Shown one piece after another: positions 36,802 through 50,350 of a stretch of DNA of 64,000 bases. The position numbers were made by a program, and so were the translations under genes. Source of the DNA: Oreocharis arfaki (taxonomy: Eukaryota > Chordata > Aves > Passeriformes > Paramythiidae); NCBI GenBank assembly GCA_013398015.1, contig VZRR01011614.1, positions 1 to 64,000 of the forward strand. Direction: 5' to 3'. The notes beneath the pieces are model-generated. The model was not told the origin of the DNA, did no database searches, and worked only from the letters and a program-made list of their open reading frames with translations. Each line of letters starts with the position of its first letter. The stretch's first letter is position 1.

Positions 36802-39800
36802 CTACAAACAGAGGGAGAAGGATTTCATCAGTAAGCAAAACAAACTCGATTACAAATAACAACCAAGCATTTGATGAACACATCTTATAAGTGCTTAGGG
36901 CCTCAAGCCTTCACAAGCTGTTGTACCATAGCATTCCCAATGGATAGCAACACTTAACATCGTAGTGCTCATTAACAACAAAATTCAAGCGAATGTTCAG
37001 CACCAGCTCTGTCAACCTGGTGCCAGCCAGAAGAGTGAGAGGTTTTGAAATTTTGAAATATGAATTCACTGAACTACTATAAATTACAGAAATACTCAGG
37101 TTGGTCTTTCTACTGAGAATGAATGAAATAGATGCTATTCACCTTCTGTAACTTCATTTTTTAACTTTTGTGATATTGTTTTATCTCTCTAGAGGTGCAT
37201 GGGCGGGGCGGGGGAACCCAAAGTAATGGACTCTAAACCACCAGCAGCTATTTTGCTATTAAACCATCACTTACACTTAGGGTCTTTGGATTTATCAGAA
37301 GGGATTACATGCCTAAATACTTAGCACATTAACAGCACTAGGCTCCATATACAAAACAAATCCACAGCTCTACACATAGGCATAAACATCAGCTGTTGAG
37401 GAGGAAGAGCACGCACTGGATTTGGATAAGGGGACCACAAGAAAGACAAACTCAAATGCTGATCTAGAAATCTAGGTTACCAAAACTCAATAGAAACAGA
37501 ATCTCTCCATAGGAAGGCTTGTTTGTTCACAGTCTCCAAGGCAGGAACTCCTCTGACACGGGTCAATATTAACAGTAAATTACAAGATAACTGTACATCT
37601 CTCACCTATCCCTATTTCACCCAGACAGAAGGATATGACGTAAGGGATTGTACACAAGCAGTCAAAAACTCAAAGACAGAAACGAGCAATTTCCAACTCT
37701 CACTAATTATCAGAGTGACTCCAGAGAATTAGTCACTCCCCAAGTAACCTGAAATCTGGGTTAAAAAGAGATCTGAAAACTGTGGATCTTGCAGGCATAA
37801 AGGATTGCTCAATATTTATAAAACATTTTAAATACTCGAAGGAAAATCTCTAGCTAAGAGGATCCAAACACATGCAAAGAAATACAGGAGTGAACCATGG
37901 CTACACAGTCAAAATTAAAGTGAAGAAAATCTGAGCTTCTGAAGAGCTTGAAAAGCTTTGTACTTGCATATTTGCACTTCAAGATACTGTCAAATGTCTG
38001 TCAACAACAAATATCCCCTTCTCACACTAAGGAAACTGAAAACTGGTTCTACAAGGAATACGGGTGTAGGACAATATTTCATCGTGTTTACTCCATTTCA
38101 TTGTGTTTGATCTTACTTGCTTTTTTTTTTTTAATACACAAAACTGGATGCTGAAACACAGTGAACATTGAGTCTTGGTGTGTCTAAATGAGTGGCTGCA
38201 AGACCTTGCTGCTAAACATTGCTCTTGGTACACAGTTACCTAACCTTAATATCCCCGTTTTAAAGCCTTATGTCATTTTCCTGTGGCAATTTTGCGTTTG
38301 CTGAAAACAACAAAAATTTTACTAGTTACAAGTGTGCAATTCCTCTGGGCACGAGATTGAGATGGAAGGGAAATTACCAGTCTGTCAGGAGCCTGCAGAT
38401 GGGCATGGAGATTAATTCCGAATAAGCTGATTATAGATAAAGCCCTTTGAAGCAAAATAGATTTTCCCCAAGAACTGGGACAAGGATTAACAGCCAGAGG
38501 TCTAAAAGATTCCCCAAGAAACAGCTGAGAGATATTTATTAGTATTACAGTTCTTAGTAAAACTCTCATCTGTATTTCTGTGCACTGCAGGCAGCACAGA
38601 TTACTTTCTGGTGGACTTTAGTGGTTGGGGCACATGCACGTACACACATCTGGAATGAATCCTTAAAAACTGCCAGCAGTGCTATATTGGTTAGGATTGT
38701 ATCACCTGGCAAAGCAAAAATCAAATGCTTCTCCTCATCAGGTAAAAAAAAATCAAAGAAATTTGCTCTTATTAATAGCTGTAAAACATATTAATCCCTG
38801 CTAAAAACAATACCAGCTAAATTCATTAATGGTTCTTGAGATAAGAGCAGCTCTTTGCATTTCAGTGGGTACCTGTGACAGAAGAATACAGAAGTATAAT
38901 ACCCTGAAACTGGCCCTTAAAATTTTGGTTTGTGTACTTCGGCACTTATCTATAAAACATTATCACAGCAGAAATTTTATGGAAAGCAGAAGTGAACCAA
39001 CTAGTTTTCATGTCCCAAGAAATCTTTTCTACATCCTTGAAGTAAGCTTCCCTCATGCATGAGAGAAAGTTAGGAGATTTTAGTATCTAAGATTTGTTAT
39101 GCACAATCCTGAATGCTACTCTGGGCAGATGGTTCTGTCCAAGTTTTGTGAAACACATTTAAAACCCCCTAGATGACCTAATGTTCAGTCATGAACCATC
39201 TTTCCTATAGTATTATGCATTTCATGAGATTCAATTAATTTTTAATTTAAAAAAATCAACTATAATGAGCAATAAGATACACTATTTACAGGATAACTTC
39301 CCTACTCAAATGCTGCATGTTTTATTCTTCTGTTTTCCATGGTAGTGCCCCATTGGAAATAATTTTGTAGAAGGATTTAGTAGACAGTCCTGTGGATTAC
39401 CAGTAATGCTTTCAGCGCTGCAGAAAACAGTTGAAGTGAAGCTATTAAAAGACATACTGTAGAGAAGCCATGTAATAAAACAAGATTACTTACAGTACTG
39501 TGTAAGTGATATGCAGAGATACACAAGCTACCCTGCCAGAATACTGGAGCCACTACAGCTGTGTTGGCCTGGTGCTGTATCAGGACAGTTTCTTAACCTA
39601 AACACAGTAAACGGGATGCACCAAGCTCATAATGAGCACGAGCTCTTGTAATTTAGCTCTATGCTTAAACAGTCATCTCTGTAAAGCTGGCAAATCATTG
39701 ATACACGAGTATAAGTAAGAGAGAGGGATTTATTATTTGGTCTTAACTCCCAGCCAGAAGACTGAAAGATTATAGGAAATAGTTACACAAGAAAATGAGC

Positions 39801-41504
39801 CCAAGGAAAGACAATCAGTCAGGTGAAAAATGCACAGATATGAGGCTATAAAATTATGTGCTTATGGTTAACATCCAAGAGAAAGATAAGTTAATGAAGA
39901 TTGACTTCGAAGTTGGAGAGCCAAGCTGTGAAGCATGAAGGTACACAGATCTACTTATTCTCAAAGAGTCACTGAGACACTGGGCAAGGATAAGCTTCAA
40001 AAAAGGGTCTGCAAACAGAGTTCAAAGAGACACCAGTCATTGTTATAAGGCAGGCAGAGAGTAACAGTTGAGAGTAGAAAGAATGAAAACATCAACAGCA
40101 ATTTATATCATGCAGGGTTCACTCATATCAGTAGATTTGTTTCAGAGGCATAGGAAACCTTGCTGCACAAAAAAAGAAGCCCAAACCAAGGGCGTTGTAC
40201 ACTTTTTCAACTGCATTTACGTGATTAAAATTGGATTTGGCTTGTTTATTAATTCTCAAACACTGTGCAGTCATTGTGTAGTAAGACAGATGAAAAAAGT
40301 CAGCTTCCTGACTTCAGAAAAAATAGGTTTCTAATAAAAATACCTCCTTTGAGGCTGAATCTCAATGACTTATTCTCCCAAGTCTATAACATGGTAGCAT
40401 TCAATTATTAGTTGCTCCTTCTGAGATCTGAGTTAAATATTAAGAAAACTCTGGGGCTTTCTACCTTCTCAACTGCTATTTTATTTGTGCAGGCTATCGA
40501 GAATTATGCAAACAGTCAATTAAGAACATTTTCTCAGCCCAGCACTTAAAATGAATATTTCACTTTAAAATCCAACCAGCCACCTCTAAACAAGGACAGT
40601 CTTATCTTCCTGCTCTGATAATTGGCATACCATGATGACATCTACCCCAGGTGTTCCACCTTCTTTTATGCCAAACTCCTGGTTTTGAATGCGAAGTTGT
40701 AAATGAAAAGATATATAGTACATGACACTGGTTGGTTTTCCCCTTTAGTTTAACAAAACCAAACATCAGTCGAGGAGATTCAGCAGGTTCCAAATGAAAA
40801 CGGACTGATATGAGAAGATGGAAAGGAAAGACTGTTTTCTAATTTTACAGTAGGGTAAGACATGCAAGGGGCTCTAGTTTCCTTTACACAGAAATAAGAG
40901 GGAAAAAAATAGTATCACAAGAAATTTTTAGAGGTCAAAAGAAATAGACTTTTAAAAATATGACTAAAAAGTCCCTGCCCAAGTTGTATGCTAAGGAAAT
41001 GCTGAGGAGTAAGCACGCTCTGACAAGTGTGAACTTTGTACTCATAAACCAAGTAAAATCCCCCCAGCCTCCACTATTGCCTAGAAGCACACGTGAGTAC
41101 AGCATATTTCAGACACTGCCTGCAGGTTAAGCTGAAAATGCCTCTGTTCTTAGAGATTACATAGACAGCAAGAGGAAACATGTTTAGTCAGTGCTGGGCT
41201 CTTGGGACACAGATCAGCAGAGGTCTTGGAAAATCACTGTCTCCATTTTAGAAGTGGCACTGCTATTAAATGAGGGAGAACTCAATTTCAGATGCCCAAA
41301 GTAAAACTGGCAGCTGCTGAACACAACACCGAGAATTTTCCATCAAATGATTAACGCAACACGAAGTCTGAGCTGAACATTAGTTACATGTGGAGCAATC
41401 TGAAATGCACCTGGCAAACTTTTATGAGGTTCCCACATGCCTATCTTGCTGCATCTCAGATATTCTCTTCAAAAATCAGTCATTTGTAAAACTGCCTTTG
41501 TTTC

Positions 41505-41541
41505 TTTTGGGGTTTTTTTGGTTGGTTTTGGTGGGTTTTTT
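41505..41541. repeat. G/T-rich low-complexity tract
   Basis: The + strand is a run of T interrupted by GG pairs and GGTTGG words. It is opposite in bias to the A/C-rich surroundings. Tracts of this type are common in bird introns and no function is evident. Confidence 0.7.
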
Positions 41542-43474
41542 TATGTTTTCTTTCATCCTCATTTCTATGTGAAAAACCCTCTAGAACAGAGCAAGGTCTG
41601 ACTAATGGTAGGAAAAGTGTTCTAACTAAATCCTACCATGTTAATAATTTATAAACATCTATGATATCAAGCTACACATTAGCTAATCTATTTCATCACT
41701 CATTCCTCCAAATAGAAAAATTACTTAATTTTAAGCAACTACTCTCTAAATGGGGAATAAAACACAATGAAGAGTGACTTTTATATGAATCAGCTTCATC
41801 TTCTCAGCGCAGGTAATGGGCAGTGGTTAGTCATTGCCTTGCAGTTCACATCTCTGTTAGGAATTGTTCTTAAAATGTGACAGCACAGAAGGCTTCACTG
41901 AAGCTGTTGTTGTAGAGGTGATGGAACTGCCAGGACTTCCCAGGAAGACCTGCCCATGTACCTGGAGCTCCAGCTGGTACTCCGTGAACCGGTTCAAATA
42001 CTACGAATTGCTCGTGCAAAATCACTGCATAGGAACATGAGCACTTGCTGGGTAGCTTGTGGCTTTTCAAATCTGGGAGCTTTCCTGAGTTATGGAGGCA
42101 GCAATACAGTGCCAGAAGACAACAAGGAAGTGGAGGAGATGCTGTCCAACACACCACGCAATGCAGAAAAGTAGGCTGCTTTCTCTTCCCTGGCATTCTG
42201 TGCACTAAGAAAGTATTAAAGCTCATAGGGTGGCAAAGAACACACATTTCAAAATTTCTCAAATTAAAAAAAAAAAAAATTACAAATACAAAAATACTTT
42301 CAGCACTATTTTGAAGAACTTCAGTTCTGCCAGGTTGCCTATTTTTTCTTCTCTGCCTTTCTGCTTTTTACCTGCTAATAGTTGTTTCTCTACTCCTGGT
42401 TTAAAACATGTTTTGGGACTCTCTGTTGTCAAAATAAGAGCCAGACCCTGAGTTTTATCTCCTTCCATGATGACAGCCAGCACCAGCTCTGGCCAGGCTG
42501 GAGGAGACTAGTTTGCAGCTTGGCAGGAGTCCTTGATAACACATCAGTGGCCAGCTCCATCCTTTTGTGATCTCGCAGAAAGTAGGAGCACTGAGCAGTA
42601 CTGACACCCTTACAGAGAAGGCACAGACCTGATCCAGGCTGTGAGCCATGGGTGAAACTTCCCTGCTCTGTCACACAAACTGCTCATTTCAGCACAGCCC
42701 ATACCAGCAGGGAGGGGTAAAGTCTTCCTCAGGTCCTGTGCTTCTCACAGTCATACCATCTGTACCTAGACTGACCTTTCAGAAAACTCAGCTGTCAACA
42801 AGTAGTACAATTCCCTATGACAGCTGAAATCGAATTTTATGTGAAGTAAAACAGAAAGTTTTTTTATGTCATTTCAAAATCGTTGTAATCATCAGACTGC
42901 ATTAGGAATAGCAAAGTCTGTGTATAATTCTCATTTTGCTATTATACCAACCAACAGTAATCGACTACACCGAGATTTAAAAACAGCTTCCCGATGCCGG
43001 TTCTGGAGCTGAACATATTCTCAAACGAATATTTTACTCAGTTCCTTCCTGGAAACCCAAGACAATCTCTGAAAACCTAATCACTGAGAAAGGTGTTCCC
43101 TTTATTTATGTGACAAGCCAAATGTTCTAGCCTTTTGCCTAAGTCGAAGAGCTTTTTTTTAATTTATTTTAATTAGCTGGTCACATATAAAAGTAACAGC
43201 AATGTCATTAATCTACCAGCAACACCATGTTCCATAATTCATTCACTTTTTTCTCCCATAAGCAGGCATTTTCTTCATGTCACCTCATTATTCAAGAATC
43301 CTTTTCCCAGTAGGTTTCCTTAGTGCATCTCATTTTAAATCCCTCTTGAGAGCTTACTGCCCCTTTACAATGCTTAGAGGCAAATGTGAAGGTTCCTTTT
43401 TTCCTGGAAGTGTCATCATCAGGATAATTAATGTGCAATCAAACCAACAGCCGTGAAGATGAAGTAGTATTTAC

Positions 43475-43509
43475 CTTCTTTAAACCTCTCTGAGGAATAG
43501 TGGGGAACC
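43475..43509 (-). CDS. Candidate internal exon, 35 nt
   Basis: On the minus strand a strong acceptor (GTCTGTTTCTGTTTTCAG) precedes a 35-nt segment ending at the donor AAG|GTAAAT. Entered after one base of the previous codon it reads FPTIPQRGLKK and leaves in phase 0, which fits the terminal candidate at 36,801. Entered after two bases it reads VPHYSSERFKE and would meet a stop in that terminal exon. The splice sites are among the best in the window. The protein is not recognised, and a segment this short proves little on its own. Confidence 0.35.
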
Positions 43510-43848
43510 CTGAAAACAGAAACAGACGTCGCCTTCTGTCACCAAGGAGAGGAGATACATTATCAACAAAGTTAAAAGTAATGAGCACAGTAGAAAGGGT
43601 TGGACAAAACTGCTCATGCTGTGAACAACACCTGTCACCAGAGGGAATTAGTTAAAAGCACAGTGCCATGGCTGGAGACCGAAACAGAAAAGTCTATGTA
43701 CTTTTTTTTTTTCCTTGATAGTTGGTTAGTGGAGTTTTTTCGGTTTTTAAACCATGCAAGCTTGGTTTCAGAGGCCTGTAAAATTTCCACGTTGAAAGGC
43801 AAAACTGATTTTGGAAAACACAAACTGTTCTACATTGTTACCCCTTAC

Positions 43849-43882
43849 CTGGAATACACAAAATTAATGTTTCTTAACCAAT
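43849..43882 (-). CDS. Candidate internal exon, 34 nt
   Basis: The minus strand shows the acceptor GTTGTTTTTCAG and the donor CCAG|GTAAGG around a 34-nt segment with one open frame (WLRNINFVYS, entered after one base, leaving two). That exit phase joins the alternative (VPHYSSERFKE) reading of the 43,475 segment, not the one that fits the 36,801 terminus. The donor is excellent, but the frame is short enough to be open by chance. Confidence 0.25.
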
Positions 43883-45450
43883 CTGAAAAACAACAGGCAA
43901 AAATACCAACATTATAACACTTTCATACTTTCTCAAACTTGTTCTTTTCAAACAGCTTCCGCCTTAACTGGGCCTTTAAGCTTTTCACATTTTATTAACA
44001 GATAATAAGTAGTTAATAACATGTCTTCTATTCAGCCATTCCTCTGCCTGGTTTTTTAAACAAGGAGGAAAAGAAAAAAATCAGAAATCGTTAAATCTTT
44101 TTATTTTTGTATTTTACTCAATGCATTAAAGAAACAGCCTGGAGCCTATTTGAATTCAGCTTTTCCCCACAGAAGAGGAATTTTATTGTGTTTCATTTTA
44201 ATTACAGTAACAATCTTCTGAAAAACCAACATTCTCCTTAATGCTCAATCCCCTTAAGCTACATACTACTGATTTGCCACAAATCTAGAGACTCCAGCTT
44301 TCACTGCTTTATTTTTTAAGAAAGCATCTTTGTATTTAAATGTATGAAATGAAGCATTGGCTAAGGCAATGTACTGCTGCAATTCTGAAGCTGTAACCCA
44401 ACCAACATTTCATCACAAATAGACTCCTAGAATTTTCTTCTAAAAAGATAAAGGAACATTTATTGAAAAGAAACTGTATCAGAAAGGGTTAGCTGTACAG
44501 ATCAGTGTGACAGAAATAAATAAGGCATAAGCTGACCTCAACACTGGCCAAGTATCTTTTCTGTGTGATAGTGATCATACTTTGCTCATGGTAAACTTAG
44601 ATGTAACTTTATTATAAGTACTCATAATTACTCCCTTCGGTGCTTCATCATGCTCCTGGACTGAGTTATAGAGAGAGAGTAAAGGTTGAGAGTCATTCTC
44701 CATTTATACATACCAATGTTTAAGATGTAAAACCTTTACTGAGAAATTCCATTGTTAATGGAAAAATTAATTTATCAGATTTTTCTCCCCTTTCTTACAG
44801 AGATTCTAAAAGGGAAGTTAGCAAGTCTAAGAAGTCATCCAAGAGTTTCAATAGAATAAAACTGCCTGGTACTTCTATGCAGAAGTCCAATTTCATATTC
44901 CACATGCTACTAAAGAGGTTTTTTTAAGGCTAGCACAGTAAAATAGATATGGAACATTAAAGCGCACAACCAGTGAGAGTCACTGGTTCTATCACCGAGA
45001 GCATTCACAAGCAGGCTAAACTCCCAGGGTTTTGTTAGTATGATGCTACATCAAAGGACAGGTGCAACATTTACTGAAACAGCCATTCTCTGGCACAGCA
45101 GGGACCCTCATTACAGAGGCAACACAAGTTCCTCAGAATCGGCGAAAGAGAATGGAGGAAAAGCTTACTGGGAAATGTAAATAACTGAAAAAAGGCTAAC
45201 TCCAGCACAGAAAAAAAATACCGGTAAGGCAAGAACACTCGTCCCACTCAAAATGAATGTGATCAAAAACTGTTAATCTCTTAAGACTGGAAAAAGTAAA
45301 TTTATGCATACGCATGGACCCAGAGAGGCAATCCCATTATTTCAAACAGAAATTTAACCTGTGTCTTCACCACATGCACCAAAACTTGGTAAAGCTCAAA
45401 GAAAGCTTCTCAGTATATAGAGAGGGAAGAATCCGTTTTCCCAATATTTC

Positions 45451-45549
45451 TTAGTTAGCCCACTCAACCTTTTCAAGAATTTCATCCTCATCCCCACTGA
45501 GAACCTCTTCCTCTGAGTCAGAAGACTCTTCTTGAATCAAGTTACAATA
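45451..45549 (-). CDS. Candidate terminal exon with acidic tail
   Basis: The minus strand has a long polypyrimidine tract and AG (TTCTTTTTCCTTTCTGCTCTTTGAAG), then 32 codons in phase 0 to a TAA at 45,451-45,453. The peptide is highly acidic with clustered serines (SSDSEEEVLSGDEDEILEK, then VEWAN), matching the S-D/E-x-D/E pattern of casein-kinase-2 sites seen in nuclear proteins and C-terminal tails. That composition is unlike chance frames nearby. A poor donor (AAG|GTTGAG, 18 bases before the stop) would allow read-on into further exons. The family is not recognised. It is an alternative 3' end to the one at 36.8 kb. Confidence 0.4.
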   Translation of the reverse strand, partial: YCNLIQEESSDSEEEVLSGDEDEILEKVEWAN

Positions 45550-47955
45550 CTTCAAAGAGCAGAAAGGAAAAAGAAAAAAAAAAGGCAAACCCACCTAAGC
45601 AATCAGCCTTTCAATTGAAAATAAGAAGTTAGCAATCAGACAGCAAAAGCAAGCAAGAAATGCAAAGATTTTGACCTCCTGGAAATATAATCAGGATTCG
45701 TGTCAGATCTCACCTCACACTTCAGTAATGTAAAAATTTCTAGAACTAACAGATTTGAGAATCACCAGACAAAAGTAAAGTCAAGCATTCCTTTGATTGG
45801 GTTTTATTTTCCTAATCTCATTTTGCTTTTCATCAAAAAATGAAACAGGAGAAGAATCGAAATCCCTCTCTGATTGAGTTTCACGTCAAAAATCAACACG
45901 TGCTGCCCGCACATCGGTACACAAGATTTCCATTCCTGTATGGTACTGCCTGAGATGAAGACATCCTGGGATCTATTTCACAGTTTATCAAGTGTGGCAT
46001 GAGGTTAAAGATTTCACCAGGAAACCATAAGTGCTTTCATAAAAGGCAGAAATAACTTCAAGTTATAAAATGCAGAAAGAGACAGAGAAAAACCAGTAAG
46101 ATCAGCTTGTAATTTGCTGAATAATGTTTTTAGCAAAGTTTTGTTGCTCATATCTGCAGAAGAAGAGATTTTACACTGGCAACCAGAATTAAAATAGAAA
46201 TATGGTCCTGTATTTAACATGCAAGATACACATTCATAAGAGAAATCTGCAAACCCCACCTTGTTCATTTACATATCAAACGTGTGTATTCCAGTGAATG
46301 TTGTGAAAATTTTTGATTGTCCTAACCTTAAAGGAACTAAAAACAGAAGCTTGAACAGTGAGTTCAAAGAGTGTTGCTCCCGAAAGCCTGGAGGAAAGGA
46401 GTCATACAGGCTCTGAAAATTTCCTTGTCTGTCACTGACCCCTTTCCTATTATATAGGCTCTCATAGATGCTACAGTAGATTAATCTGGAGTCAGAAAGA
46501 GAGGAAGAGGAGTATGTATCTAAAATACAGAGAAGGGAAACACTTCAAAGAAGCATTTCCTCTACACAATTGCTCTCCCTTTTTTAAAGGAGGTAGAAGT
46601 TAAATTGCAACAGCAAAAATTGCATAGCAAAATATGAAGTGACTAAGAAGAATAAATGAAAATTCCTTCCTTGATCTACCAGCCAGTGCCCCACAAATCC
46701 ATACCAAATTTCCGTGTATTTCCCGTACCTATGGAGCTTTTGCAAAAAAGTTCAGATTTGAAATATGTAAACCGATGTCGTCACTCTACTAACAAACTTC
46801 AGCCATGCTTCTACATGCAGAATACCACTCTGAATTGCAATCGCAGAAACCCCCCTGCGTGTTTGTTTGCCCCCTCTACTAACCAACGTGATTATAAACA
46901 GCTGTAAGTAATTATATTCATTAACATTATACTCCACATGACGTGCACCAGGTCTAAACTGCTGCATCTGGCTACAGTAAGTGCTCTGGGTACAAGGAAA
47001 TGCAAGAGCAGAAAATTTATTCACTATGAGAGGCACAACCCTTGTGATTACGTGCAACTCACATGGGCAGGGAGGTTGTGCTGACACAAGCAGAACATTT
47101 ATGTGCAATAGTGACTAGAAGGAGATCGAGGAAGCTGGACCTGCAGGAAGGGGGATGAAGAAACTGACAGTCTTTCCGGGAAGATTGAGTCCTAAACTGA
47201 GAAAAAACACAGACATTAAGCATAGAGATAGGAAAGTCTCAAAGTTACTTCCCTACTTCGTGCTTTCTTTACAAGCAGAACTCAATGAATGGTAATCCAC
47301 TTGCACCATTCACCTCCTGTAAAGAAAAATAACCTGCACCCACCTTCAATGCTCCAGACCTCCTACAACTCGGACTGCGACAGAGCATCAGAATGCTATT
47401 GCAGAATGCTGTGCACTTTATTTGCATAAATTCTCCACACTCAGTATTTCAATGAGGAAGAAAATCTGTTATATACTTGCCTGCAGCCTGTACCTACATC
47501 ACATCCAGTCAGATTGGCTGCTCTTGACAGTAGTCTTTCAACACCACCTTCAGCAACATTTTTTAACTAGAACCTTTTAAAATCTAAAATCTTTCAATCC
47601 AAAAGTCACTTGAAAGGACTAATTAAAGCATTTCAGTCACACAACCAAGATGGAAGAGCACACCCAAAATTATACTTGCATAGAAGTACTGACATCTGTG
47701 TTTTCTTTTGAGAGGACATCTTCTGTGTAAACTCCAGCTCATTGCACCAAGAATAAAGGAAAATTAACACTCTATCTCTCAATGCATTACCTTTCCCTCT
47801 GTACTGAGACACTGAGATTTAGAGACCTTGTTCATATGCACAATCTCCCTGCCACAGACAGTTGTCCCTACTAATGCCTATTCCTCACAAGCTTGGATAG
47901 ACAGTGTCATATTTCATCATTTCCACCAACGGGAAAGATTGATTGTTCGTCTTAC

Positions 47956-48133
47956 CTGTAAGATGTCACTGAACCAGCCAGCACGAATTTGCAGAGTTTT
48001 GCCCATATTATTTCTGACACAAATTAATTTCTTTGTTTTAACACTCTTCCGCTCAAAGAACTGTTGAAATACCTCCTGAGTCATCTGCTTCAGAATCTTG
48101 ACCATACATCATCTCCAGAGAAGCTGTCAGCTC
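47956..48133 (-). pseudogene. Candidate exon, 178 nt, with conflicting frames
   Basis: The minus strand has the acceptor TGTTTGATTCACTTGATACACAG and the donor ACAG|GTAAGA. Phase 0 from the acceptor reads ELTASLEMMYGQDSEADDSG and then hits TGA after 26 codons. A second frame is closed by TGA near the start but opens at about codon 10 and stays open to the donor, with a basic protein-like stretch (FFERKSVKTKKLICVRNN, then GKTLQIRAGWFSDIL). No single frame crosses the exon. The two halves would join after a small shift near GGAGGTATTTCAACAG. This could be a frameshift mutation, an assembly error, an unrecognised internal splice, or a non-coding exon. The phase-0 entry fits the upstream candidate at 48,474. 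Confidence 0.3.
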
Positions 48134-48473
48134 CTGTGTATCAAGTGAATCAAACAAAAACAGGTTTGCACACCTGATGAATTCTGTGACCGCATATGAC
48201 CTACTAAAATCAAGATTCATTTAACACAGAAAAAGTTAGCACTGTCTGCTGGTGTAAAATTACTCTTACTACAAAAGTCTCTTTCTATATCCAGTGAAGT
48301 ATATTTTACTTTAGTTTACATTCCACTTTCCTATGAGATCAAGTGCCAGTATGTCCACTAGAAAATGCAACTCGGAAAAGAATCTCACACAGAGATCATT
48401 GTCTCTGATTTTTAAATGGAAAACATGGAAGAAAAATACACCACAAAAAGCTTAACAGCTCATAAGAACTTAC

Positions 48474-48548
48474 TTGTATTCTCATTACTTCTCCCCAGTG
48501 GACTTTGAAGTCATACTCATCAGGATAAAGAGCTAAATGGGGTTCCAT
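48474..48548 (-). CDS. Candidate start exon, 25 codons
   Basis: An ATG at 48,548 (minus strand) opens 25 codons (MEPHLALYPDEYDFKVHWGE, then VMRIQ) ending in phase 0 at the donor CAA|GTAAGT. A stop lies directly before the ATG in the same frame, so it would be a first coding exon or the coding part of a longer exon (a possible acceptor TGAATTAATTTTCAG lies near 48,592). The frame continues in phase into the segment at 48,133. The start context is poor (T at -3, G at +4). The product is not recognised. Confidence 0.3.
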
Positions 48549-50350
48549 TTATGATGCTCCTCAGAGAACCACTCAAACTCAGAAAAAAAAGTCTGAAAAT
48601 TAATTCAGAAAACAAAGTTAATTTGTATGAAGAAACAAGGTGAGCAGCCAAGGAATGTTTCTGAATGTAAAGCCTTTTGACCCTTGGAATGCAGAGGTAA
48701 GAGCAACCAAGCAGAACACCAAGTAAAATGACTGACATCACCACCAGAGGCTGGAAGAGCAGTGGCCTCTCCTTTCTGAGGGCTGCAGGTACTGCGGAGG
48801 TGGGGAAGTGAGTTTAACCACTTCTGTAGAACTGTGCTTGATGATGCCACAGCCTGAACTGGCACTGCAGACACACCACAGCAAAAGTTCAAATTGGGGC
48901 CAAAAGAATAAGAATTTCCTCACATTATAATTACTGAATGCAGTGACAAAGAAAGAAAACCAACAGTATTTTATAAAAATTATAGACCTACCTTCATAAC
49001 AATAGCTGCTACAATGAGCCACATTCGTTCATTTCATACAGTCAGCTGTTTAAACAGCAATTTCCAACTGAGCCAAGTGGCATGAGCTTTGTACAAATAT
49101 ACTTCCCTATAGGAAGAGGTACTAGGAAGAGGTTTGTGCTATATTTGCAGGGACTATTTAGACCGTTGGAGTTCACAACAGAATTGCCTTGCATTTTTTT
49201 GAATAGCTGGGATTCAATACACCAGGAGACACATGGGTAGAAAATGGCAGGGCAAGGTAAAAGCCAGGTTCAAATGGAACACTCGGAAGAAGAGAGAAGA
49301 AAATCAGCCCATTTAACAGCCGCCAAAAGTGGGTAATAGAGCAGAGAAAAGTGATCAGTAAAAGTTTCATATCCAGTATCACACTCTGTTTACAAAAATA
49401 ATAGCACTAGTCACACCAGAAGAGTATCTGCATGTCTTCCATCAGGCTGTCCTCAAGGGAAGAACCCTACGTCCTATTTCTTCCCATTTGTTTTTCATAC
49501 TATAAACACAGTTCTCTGAAACCCTAGCAATTTCACAAGCACGTGGATGCAGAAGCAGCTTCTAGCTCCTATCACAAGAGAGGACCATCAACACTCTTAA
49601 GCTAAAGCTCAAAACTCAATCCACACACCCACTAGCAGCATTTCAGTACCCCTTCGTATGTTTTCAAAACACTCTCAAAGTTTCACTGCTGTACAATTAG
49701 CTAGAAGATGCTTAATGCCTACCACCTAGTGGCTTTGCACAGCATAACCTTTGAGCATGCACACACACAAAAATACCCAAACCAACCATAAAACAGAAAA
49801 AACCTACAAGCAGCACACCACAATTTATCTCCTTCTGAAGGAGCAGGGTGCTCACAGTGCCTCCAGCAGTAGAGTCCTGCAATGCTACCCATCCAGTATC
49901 TTTTTCAATTAGATACCAATCTGTATATCAGACCACTAAAATGAATACGTCTATCAAACATTTTTAATGGCATTAAAAAATAATTCTGCTGGAACTTGAG
50001 TAATTCCATGAAAATTCGAATGCTTCAATTAATTACTGCTGCTCCAACCTGACACAAACTTGTGTGCCGACTGTAATTGTGGTGATTATTCATAAGAATG
50101 CAATCTCATATATGTGTGGATGAATAAATCTCTGGAATTTGTACAGACAAGGTGCCCAACTAATGACAAAATGTTCCACTCTCTGCACACACTTGCCCAG
50201 CCAAAATTAAGCGAAGTAATATTTCTGAGGTAAAAAAGAAGAAAATAAATTATTTCTACTAGCAAAGGCCGGTAAAATTGTTATTGGCAAAGTCCTCTGC
50301 TGAAGTTCTTACTGCCACTATGGAGCATATTTCCCCATTTATATCCTTAC

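Noticed and set aside
39495..39536. Minus-strand segment between TCCAGTATTCTGGCAG and ACT|GTAAGT
   Set aside because: The acceptor lacks a polypyrimidine tract and no neighbouring candidate shares phase.
41870..42262. 130-codon minus frame
   Set aside because: Cysteine- and leucine-rich with no domain order; no acceptor or donor marks its limits.
48991..49041. Minus-strand segment ending in AAG|GTAGGT with the peptide MWLIVAAIVMK
   Set aside because: Every frame from the likely acceptor is closed within a few codons. Could be UTR, not supported as coding.
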